From Pedobacter metabolipauper (GTDB lineage Bacteria; Bacteroidota; Bacteroidia; Sphingobacteriales; Sphingobacteriaceae), in contig NZ_SNYC01000003.1 in assembly GCF_004362715.1 (NCBI RefSeq), positions 1,410,366-1,474,365 of the forward strand: DNA of 64,000 nucleotides. Reading direction: 5' to 3'. Shown one piece after another: positions 58,618 through 64,000 of the stretch; positions within the stretch are counted from its first letter, which is position 1; each line of letters opens with the position of its first letter. A program made the position numbers and the translations under genes. The notes under the pieces were generated by a model. The model saw nothing but the letters and a program-made list of their open reading frames with translations. It searched no databases and was not told the DNA's origin.

Positions 58618-60308
58618 TACTTAGCAAAAAGAGACATAACACTGTCTACAAAAGTCTCTTCTGTTTGATCTTCACTGCCAGTTACCGTATTGGCAATTTC
58701 ACGTTTGCTGTTAATCAGCTTATAGTTCCATTCATCGATAGTGCTTTTACCAAGGAAGTAGGTGCACATGACGTTTGAGTGTTGACCGGTCCTGTACAAT
58801 CGATCTTCTGCCTGATCCATTATCGCGGCATGCCAGCCAAATTCTATGAAGCAAATCTGTGTGGCTACATTCTGCAATCCATCCACACCAGTTCCGCCAG
58901 CTTTTAGATTTAAAACTATTACGTCAATTTTAGGATCTGATTTAAACCGGTCAACAGCCGCTTGTTTTTGTTTGCCATCTTCTGCACCTGTTATACGAAC
59001 AGAACGCGGGAACCGCTCCTGAACTTTGGCAATTACCTCTTTAAGGCTGGCAAAAACAACGATCTTTTGTCCGTTGTCAATGATATCCTGAATGAAAGAA
59101 AAAGCATCAGCCAGCTTACCGCGGGCACTTATGTTTTTAAGTATTCCGATCCTTACCATCACTTCACCCTTCATAGATTTCTGAACTGATTCTTCAGACT
59201 GCTTTTTGATGTTGATCATGTAAGATTCAAGATCCGCTTGAGCATGCATGTATTCTTTTCTGTGAACAGGATCAAGTTCGCAGCTGATCACCTGCCTTGC
59301 TTTATCCGGAAGGAACTTCTTAATATCCGGATCAGTTTTATTCCTCCTATAAAAGCAGATCGAATTGAGCTTGTAATTAAGCTCTTTTAAATTGCTGGCT
59401 TCCTTTGGTCCTGAACAATAACGCTTAACAAAGGCCGTGTAACCTCCAAAGTCTGCCATCCTGTTCATGATACCTAATTGAGAAACTAAGTCCATAGGCT
59501 TATTTACAATAGGTGTACCGGTTAACAAAAGGATAGTTTCTTTTCCAATACAAATTCCTTTAGTAAATTTTGTACTTTGAGACTTGATTGATTTCACTTT
59601 ATGGCTTTCATCAACAATGACTGCTTTGAAAAAGTCCAAGTACTTTTTGTTGAAGTGAATATGCTCCAGGCGTAACTGCTTTCCTTTGGGTACTTCATCA
59701 ATGTGATCAACGAAGTACTTTTTAAGCGATTCAAAATTGACAATAAAGAACTGAGACATGCCAACCCTAAAGTATTCCATGAAAGTATTCTTGATGCTGT
59801 TTTGCAGAACGATACCCTTTTTGCTAATATTCTGGTTGATCTCTTTTACCCAGTTCTCTTTAACTGCTGATGGGCAAATTATCAAACAAGGGTAAGAGGC
59901 TTCACCAAGCTGATGCAACCCTTCAATAGCAATAATAGCCTGGGAAGTTTTACCAAGGCCCATATCGTCGCCAACAATCACACGTCTATTTTTCAAGATG
60001 TACGCCACGCCACCCGGCTGCCATGGTAACATAGGCCGTTTAGTTGGAATGTTAATTGTCAGTTCCGGAAGAGGTGGAATAACAAAGTTCGTTACCGGCT
60101 CTACCCCTGTTTCAATATGAAAATCGAGATCATACTTTTTTGCAAAAGCTTTCACCGCAATATGATGCTGAACAGGCACCTCCCAGATTTTATCTGCATA
60201 TCTGAATTGTCTATCTGGAAGTTCTTTGACTGCTGCAGTTATTGCCGGCCGGTATGCGAATTCTATTTTATAGACTTTACCTACTTGCATTATGGTTCCT
60301 ACGCTCAT
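58617..60308 (-). CDS. SNF2-family helicase (SMARCAL1/HARP-like)
   Basis: 563 residues. The first 70 resemble a HARP-type domain (YKIEFAYRPAITAAVKELPD then RQFRYADKIWEVP). The ATPase core shows GDDMGLGKTSQAIIAIEGL (Walker A, about 115-133), VIVDESHKVKS (DESH box), LLLTGTPIVNKP, VVFASLKEVI, LNLKAGGTGVDGLQ and QAEDRLYRTGQ. Such enzymes anneal or remodel forked DNA. It is coupled to the gene upstream by a 4-bp overlap. Confidence 0.92.
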   Translation of the reverse strand: MSVGTIMQVGKVYKIEFAYRPAITAAVKELPDRQFRYADKIWEVPVQHHIAVKAFAKKYDLDFHIETGVEPVTNFVIPPLPELTINIPTKRPMLPWQPGGVAYILKNRRVIVGDDMGLGKTSQAIIAIEGLHQLGEASYPCLIICPSAVKENWVKEINQNISKKGIVLQNSIKNTFMEYFRVGMSQFFIVNFESLKKYFVDHIDEVPKGKQLRLEHIHFNKKYLDFFKAVIVDESHKVKSIKSQSTKFTKGICIGKETILLLTGTPIVNKPMDLVSQLGIMNRMADFGGYTAFVKRYCSGPKEASNLKELNYKLNSICFYRRNKTDPDIKKFLPDKARQVISCELDPVHRKEYMHAQADLESYMINIKKQSEESVQKSMKGEVMVRIGILKNISARGKLADAFSFIQDIIDNGQKIVVFASLKEVIAKVQERFPRSVRITGAEDGKQKQAAVDRFKSDPKIDVIVLNLKAGGTGVDGLQNVATQICFIEFGWHAAIMDQAEDRLYRTGQHSNVMCTYFLGKSTIDEWNYKLINSKREIANTVTGSEDQTEETFVDSVMSLFAK

Positions 60309-60538
60309 ATTTTGTAAACTCCTTTCTTGTGTAATGCTGCTTGTAGCCTGGTTATGTGAGATTTCAATCCCCGGACCTTATTGTTAAGATGAATGATATC
60401 CTTATCTTTCCTTTTCGATGATTCTTTCCAGTACTGTACATCACGCTTAAGGTTAAGCTTTTCTTTACTGGTTAGGTCTGTTTCAGTATCATGAACGGTT
60501 AGAATTGCACCAGACGGCCATATTTTCTTTTCACCCAT
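60305..60538 (-). CDS. small charged coiled-coil protein
   Basis: 77 residues from the ATG at 60538. After a short start (MGEKKIWPSGAILTVHDTET) come two charged helices (KEKLNLKRDVQYWKESSKRK; HLNNKVRGLKSHITRLQAAL) with leucine heptads. Overlaps the MazG-like gene by 8 bp and the SNF2 gene by 4 bp. Unknown role. Confidence 0.7.
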   Translation of the reverse strand: MGEKKIWPSGAILTVHDTETDLTSKEKLNLKRDVQYWKESSKRKDKDIIHLNNKVRGLKSHITRLQAALHKKGVYKI

Positions 60539-60872
60539 TGCGCACCTCATCTTCCGTATTTGAGAAATACTCAATTATTCCAGGATAGCTGTATGCCTTT
60601 TGTGTTTCTGGAAGGTTTTTTAAGAACCGGATGGCGGTGGCGGCTGTGTGAATGGCTTCTGTTTTAATATCTTCAAAAGATCCTTGACCTTCATCCAGCA
60701 AGTTACCGGCACGAACAAGCTCACCGGATTCTTCAGCTACAAAAGCAATCTGTTTAACATGGCATTCTGGCCATTTCGGATGCTTGCTCTCAGCTCCGTC
60801 TACTTCCATTAAAATAGAAATTATGATTGCTGCTAATTCAGGTGAATTGGTTTTAAATTTTACTTCTGTCAT
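60531..60872 (-). CDS. MazG-like all-alpha NTP pyrophosphatase
   Basis: 113 residues. The core HPKWPECHVKQIAFVAEESG then ELVRAGNLLDEGQGSFEDIK and TEAIHTAATAIRFL follows the E-x-x-E ... E-x-x-D style metal site of MazG-like proteins. Such enzymes hydrolyse NTPs or the alarmone pool. It is the first gene after copy G of the 26-bp element. Confidence 0.75.
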   Translation of the reverse strand: MTEVKFKTNSPELAAIIISILMEVDGAESKHPKWPECHVKQIAFVAEESGELVRAGNLLDEGQGSFEDIKTEAIHTAATAIRFLKNLPETQKAYSYPGIIEYFSNTEDEVRNG

Positions 60873-60896
60873 GATTATAGGTTTAAAAAACAGATA

Positions 60897-60922
60897 ATGC
60901 GAAAAATGTTAAATTCGCATTA
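60897..60922 (-). promoter_or_regulatory. 26-bp phage element, copy G, within a 10-bp inverted repeat
   Basis: ATGCGAAAA, ATGTTAAAT, TCGCATTA. The flanks extend the outer arms to GATAATGCGA (60893-60902) and TCGCATTATC (60915-60924), a perfect 10-bp inverted repeat. It is 24 bp upstream of the MazG-like gene and gives the best picture of the outer symmetry of the element. Confidence 0.65.
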
Positions 60923-60940
60923 TCTGAATCAAATTTTTAA

Positions 60941-61594
60941 TTATTCCATGTCACTGGCAGCATCATCAAAGTCTAATGAATACTGGGAATCAGGCGCGAT
61001 CTTTCCGTTGTAATACAATAGCACTTCGTTTCTGGCATGCTTGATTACGTGGTAAGCCTCATCGCCAAATTCATAGGCGTTTTCACCACCATGGAAATCC
61101 AGGTATTGTGACAATGGCAAAGTTGCTGAACCACGTGTAAATCGCAATCCTGTCAGTGTCACGCCAGTTTCACTATCATTGATGGCGAAACCAGTAACCT
61201 TAAATCGGCTTAGTGGGTTATCTTGATCTTCACCGACAAAACTTTCAAATGTAACAGGTGAAATAAGGTCACCATACGCATCATAAGCTTCCTTTTGCTG
61301 ACAGGCCAATAACAAGTGCGGGCGTAATAGATCAAATGCTAGAAGCAAATCAGGGTGCGGAAGGAACGGCATTTTTTCAGCTCCAGGATTCTCGAACTCT
61401 CTGAGTTCCATTTCTCCTTTTATGTTTTCAAAGTCCCTTGTAACCACTTTCCAGTACTTCAGGTTGATACCTGATTTACCAAGGCTGGCCTCAACAATCT
61501 TGACCTTGGTCCCAGCCTTTAGCTCATGTGCCTCTTCGGCCACAGCCTTCTTTGCTTCCAGTTCTTCGCTGGTAATTGATTTTGTGATTTTCAT
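60941..61594 (-). CDS. hypothetical protein with acidic C-terminus
   Basis: 217 residues from the ATG at 61594. A helical start (KITKSITSEELEAKKAVAEE), a beta-rich core (VTFESFVGEDQDNPLSRFKV; TGVTLTGLRFTRGSATLPLS) and an acidic end (YSLDFDDAASDME). The acidic tail and the place near exonuclease and helicases suggest a single-strand-binding or recombination helper, but no OB-fold signature was confirmed. Confidence 0.75.
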   Translation of the reverse strand: MKITKSITSEELEAKKAVAEEAHELKAGTKVKIVEASLGKSGINLKYWKVVTRDFENIKGEMELREFENPGAEKMPFLPHPDLLLAFDLLRPHLLLACQQKEAYDAYGDLISPVTFESFVGEDQDNPLSRFKVTGFAINDSETGVTLTGLRFTRGSATLPLSQYLDFHGGENAYEFGDEAYHVIKHARNEVLLYYNGKIAPDSQYSLDFDDAASDME

Positions 61595-61607
61595 ATATTG
61601 GATTAAA

Positions 61608-62048
61608 TTAAAACTCAGGATCATTGTTACCGGATTTCGGTTCGATATATTCCATCGTTGCACCTTCAGACATTTGGAAGATTATACCTGCTTCTGATTT
61701 TGCAGGAAAATCTTTAATGTCACCAGTAATGATTAGAACGGGATCACCCATAATCTCTTCACCTTTGACAATCAAAGCGTTTTCTTGCTTCACGCTTGGA
61801 AAATGTTTTACGACTTTTGAACTGATGAACTTACCTATGCTTTCCGCAATAGGGACGAACGATAATGTGTCTGCATCAACCTCTGAATAAATATAACCGG
61901 ATCCGTTTTTAAACTGGACATACATTTTGCCAGCGAGCATGTCGGTGCCGACAAACGCAACGTTACTGGATGGTTTTTCAATAATATCGAATCCATCAAG
62001 GATAGGATCAACAGCGTACGTGCCGCTGGTAAGTGTGATTGTTCTCAT
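61608..62048 (-). CDS. KTSC-domain protein
   Basis: 146 residues from the ATG at 62048. The middle MYVQFKNGSGYIYSEVDADT then LSFVPIAESIGKFISSKVVK is the KTSC domain (named from lysyl-tRNA synthetase-linked proteins and common in phages), where a small beta part is followed by the A-x-S-[IV]-G-K-[FY] helix. The N-terminal stretch is extra. Function unknown. Confidence 0.8.
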   Translation of the reverse strand: MRTITLTSGTYAVDPILDGFDIIEKPSSNVAFVGTDMLAGKMYVQFKNGSGYIYSEVDADTLSFVPIAESIGKFISSKVVKHFPSVKQENALIVKGEEIMGDPVLIITGDIKDFPAKSEAGIIFQMSEGATMEYIEPKSGNNDPEF

Positions 62049-62052
62049 AGAT

Positions 62053-62466
62053 TTAGTTTTTAGCACACACTGAAAATCCACCATAATAACCGTTATGCTC
62101 GTTATGGTTTACCATTTGAAAAGGGCCTTTGTCGGTTATAACTTCAAACCATTCGATATCGTGACAATCACCATATTCATCTTCTATGCTTGGAGCATCC
62201 TTGATCTGATAATTAAGTACAACAGCTCCAGCGAAATCAACTAGATTATCATCAGTAGTCATATACCGATGTTCACAGCACGATTGCCCCTCATCTGAAA
62301 TAAACAACTTTGTTTCATCTGTGAATTCAAGCACTAATCTATCGTTAGCCTCATCTAAAGTGGCTAACTTTATAATTTTACCGATAGAGGCTTTTAAACA
62401 GTTAACTGTTTTTTCGTTGCCACCTAATAAATTGAGCATTACGCCCATTCCTAAATTTACGCTCAT
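62053..62466 (-). CDS. DUF7448-like protein
   Basis: 137 residues. KASIGKIIKLATLDEANDRL then FISDEGQSCCEHRYMTTDDN matches the pattern G-K-x-I ... D-x-x-x-C-C-E found in the DUF7448 group (from memory), which is common in phages. Beta-rich with paired Cys. Gap of 4 bp to the KTSC gene. Function unknown. Confidence 0.75.
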   Translation of the reverse strand: MSVNLGMGVMLNLLGGNEKTVNCLKASIGKIIKLATLDEANDRLVLEFTDETKLFISDEGQSCCEHRYMTTDDNLVDFAGAVVLNYQIKDAPSIEDEYGDCHDIEWFEVITDKGPFQMVNHNEHNGYYGGFSVCAKN

Positions 62467-62467
62467 G

Positions 62468-62650
62468 TTAAAATAGTTTTTGTTGATTTATAATTCTGTC
62501 TGGTCCGAGGATTGATTCAGTAGCCTCGTCTACAAGTTTTTCCAGTTTGATGGAAACACTCATGGCAACTTGTGCCCGGGTACGGAAATACTCATTCTGA
62601 GCTATCCGCATTCGCTCTACAAGAGCTGCATATTCCTTAAGGTCTTCCAT
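62468..62650 (-). CDS. 60-residue helical protein
   Basis: Almost wholly helical (LKEYAALVERMRIAQNEYFR; AQVAMSVSIKLEKLVDEATE). Its ATG overlaps the exonuclease stop (TAATG) and it ends 1 bp before the next gene. Probably a small partner of the exonuclease region; no family recognised. Confidence 0.75.
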   Translation of the reverse strand: MEDLKEYAALVERMRIAQNEYFRTRAQVAMSVSIKLEKLVDEATESILGPDRIINQQKLF

Positions 62651-63342
62651 TATGCTGATATTTTAAGGCCATCAAACATGAGCCAATATTTAAATGCTAA
62701 ATCTTCGTATTGAGATTTTCCATGCTCATATAACTTCCTACTCATATCGGTTAATGGCGCGTTCCGATCAACACAGATCTTGAATATCTTCTGGTTCTTT
62801 TTGCTGATTCCTATAAGCATATCTTTATTAGTGCCTTCAATATCCATGTACCAAGCTCGAGAACGGAAATAACCGAAATGCTCACAAGCCGCCTCAAATT
62901 GACTTTGTGTTTCTGCTGCAGTAGACTTTATGTCGCCTCCCATCTTCCAGGCTCTAACCAGAAGATCCCATTTGCAACGGGTACCAGCTGACAATGTGAA
63001 GTCAAAGCCGTTATAATTCATTAACCAATTGTACCTGGTGGATATCGCTTGGAAATCGGCAGCATCACTGATCATCTTTGCAAATGGATCTTTATAGTAT
63101 GCGCGCTTCATAGCTTTGGCTAGTTCAAAATCATCTGCCGTATAGCGGTAGGTTTGATATTTCACGGTCAGATTGAACAGGTCTACTTTATCAGGTTCAG
63201 TGATCATATTATCCAGCAGTGTACCGAAGGCGTATGCATATTCTTTATCTCCAAATTGAGGCTTTGGATGAAGCATTTCCTGTAAGGCACTAAGATCAGA
63301 GTTACTGATCTCAGGCCTGCCAAAGTATGGATCTTGTGCCAT
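62650..63342 (-). CDS. RecE-like PD-(D/E)XK exonuclease
   Basis: 230 residues. The motif RPEISNSDLSALQEMLHPKP with AYAFGTLLDNMI at the start and the core GTRCKWDLLVRAWKMGGDIK then FGYFRSRAWYMDIEGTN (Asp, Asp-x-Lys, later Arg/Tyr) match RecE/exonuclease VIII-type nucleases that pair with a RecT-like annealing protein. It should resect double-strand ends during phage recombination. A RecT-like gene was not seen; it may lie to the right. Confidence 0.85.
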   Translation of the reverse strand: MAQDPYFGRPEISNSDLSALQEMLHPKPQFGDKEYAYAFGTLLDNMITEPDKVDLFNLTVKYQTYRYTADDFELAKAMKRAYYKDPFAKMISDAADFQAISTRYNWLMNYNGFDFTLSAGTRCKWDLLVRAWKMGGDIKSTAAETQSQFEAACEHFGYFRSRAWYMDIEGTNKDMLIGISKKNQKIFKICVDRNAPLTDMSRKLYEHGKSQYEDLAFKYWLMFDGLKISA

Positions 63343-63497
63343 TACTGAGGTTTATTTTCAGATAAAAAATCTATCAACTGCTGAACTGAAAAACAGTAGT
63401 CCTTTCCTAAAGTATCCACAACCTTCTTAAGGTAAGTAAGACTGATATTATCAGGTAGAATAACTTGGACGGTTTTATATCTAATTTTCTTTGCCAT
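63342..63497 (-). CDS. 51-residue hypothetical protein
   Basis: MAKKIRYKTVQVILPDNISL then TYLKKVVDTLGKDYCFSVQQ. Its stop overlaps the exonuclease start as TAATG, and it starts 3 bp after the gene upstream. The coupled position supports a real gene. The pattern is a strand followed by helices; no family recognised. Confidence 0.7.
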   Translation of the reverse strand: MAKKIRYKTVQVILPDNISLTYLKKVVDTLGKDYCFSVQQLIDFLSENKPQ

Positions 63498-63500
63498 GAT

Positions 63501-64000
63501 TTAAAAAGCTACCAATGAAGTGAACCTATCTAAACCGTATGCATTTTTCTTTTTTAGAATAGGCAGAAGCTTTGAAGCTTTGATTCCATTTTCAGCAACA
63601 TCAACCCTTTCCTTTTCTGTAAAGGTATTTTCCATCCAAGAATTTACGCCCATTTCACAGGCACCAGTTATTAACCGGTAATGATTAATAGTGATCACCG
63701 TGTCTGGAAGAATCGGCTCGTTCTTTAATTTCTCAGCGACGATTTTAAACTGAACATCCGATATTGCTTTTTTAACAGTTTCACCATGGGCGTAAAAACC
63801 ATCTTTCTCAGCTACGAAAGCATCTTGACGTTTGATTTTTTTGTTATCAATATTTACAAGGTTATATCCTGAATAAATCTTAATCCCTTTTGTGGACTTC
63901 GTTTGTTGAACTACAAAGCAGTAACCATCAACATCCTTCACTTGTAAGGTAACCGCTCCAAGGCTGATCTCCGTTAAAGCTTGGTTGTAGCTAAAGCAAT
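63501..64000 (-). CDS. hypothetical phage protein, 5' end beyond window
   Basis: The frame is open from 63501 to the window edge; a GTG at 63941 could begin it, but the upstream codons also read as protein (FSYNQALTEISLGAVTLQVK), so the true start is beyond 64000. Features: IKIYSGYNLVNIDNKKIKRQ, GETVKKAISDVQFKIVAEKL, ITINHYRLITGACEMGVNSW. Proteins with a Y-R-x-I-T-G-A-C motif occur in Bacteroidota phages; function unknown. Confidence 0.75.
   Translation of the reverse strand, partial: CFSYNQALTEISLGAVTLQVKDVDGYCFVVQQTKSTKGIKIYSGYNLVNIDNKKIKRQDAFVAEKDGFYAHGETVKKAISDVQFKIVAEKLKNEPILPDTVITINHYRLITGACEMGVNSWMENTFTEKERVDVAENGIKASKLLPILKKKNAYGLDRFTSLVAF

Larger units (their letters stand above)
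15940..64000. mobile_element. siphovirus-like prophage, right end beyond the window
   Basis: Starts at the 3' end of tRNA-Ser, where a tyrosine integrase gene follows, and runs to the edge with phage genes only. Full late modules are present (packaging, head, tail, lysis) as well as replication and recombination genes. The long tape measure protein (1351 residues), tail tube and chaperone pair indicate a long non-contractile tail. All essential late genes look intact. No CI-type repressor with a peptidase domain is seen in the window, so immunity genes probably lie to the right. Confidence 0.93.

Noticed and set aside
1..64000. CRISPR arrays, insertion sequences, retroelements or toxin-antitoxin pairs
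   Set aside because: No regularly spaced repeat array, transposase or reverse transcriptase frame, or recognisable toxin-antitoxin pair was found on either strand.

Overview
The window looks like the chromosome of a Bacteroidota bacterium of the Sphingobacteriaceae type (Pedobacter-like), interrupted by a prophage. The signs are AT-rich spacers, promoters of the TTTG-N19-TAnnTTTG kind, few Shine-Dalgarno sites, a TonB-dependent receptor with a carboxypeptidase-regulatory-like N-terminus, and DUF983 and YihY family genes. No species can be fixed from the sequence alone.

Bases 1 to about 15,950 are ordinary host DNA. In order they hold a TonB receptor (cut by the window edge) and rpe; a small operon of AhpD-like, YCII/DGPF and ECF42-type sigma genes; pnp and rpsO with their own terminators; a hotdog thioesterase, a MATE exporter, DUF983 and a Crp/Fnr regulator divergent from an outer-membrane protein; ddl; and a forward run of PASTA protein, mltG, YbgC-like thioesterase and YihY. 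This stretch ends at a tRNA-Ser(UGA).

From the 3' end of that tRNA to the right edge (over 48 kb, right end not reached) lies a siphovirus-type prophage. A rightward integrase abuts the tRNA. Leftward late genes follow, read from right to left: terminase small and large subunits, portal, an initiator-like tRNA-Met, head morphogenesis, scaffold, head fibre, capsid, connectors, tail tube, two tail chaperones joined by a -1 frameshift, tape measure, Dit-like protein, an esterase-bearing fibre, tail tip, M15 endolysin, a holin-like protein and a unimolecular spanin candidate. A rightward block (39.8-43.6 kb) carries a DNA-binding protein, a small relative of the tape measure protein and a YedK/HMCES protein. 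The rest (43.6-64 kb) is a leftward early region of overlapping genes: nucleases, ASCH, cupin, DUF1643, helicase loader, replication initiator, PAPS-reductase-like protein, a C5 methyltransferase with repeated recognition units, a helicase-methyltransferase fusion, a SNF2 helicase, MazG-like, KTSC, and a RecE-like exonuclease.

Four things stand out. (1) A 26-bp element occurs eight times in the prophage, always just upstream of a leftward transcription unit and nearly always in the only gap between tightly packed genes; at three copies it supplies the -33 box of a good promoter. It looks like the operator set of a phage regulon. (2) Two of these elements are followed, at the same 31-bp distance, by a structured leader RNA with the same pseudoknot topology, a shared AAGACATT core and stems that differ in sequence but keep pairing. 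I do not recognise this RNA. (3) The tail chaperone frameshift product carries two DnaJ-type CxxCxGxG motifs. (4) A 109-residue early protein is clearly related to the N-terminal part of the phage's own tape measure protein. Several genes under 60 codons were also found in the gaps by their ATGA or TAATG overlaps.
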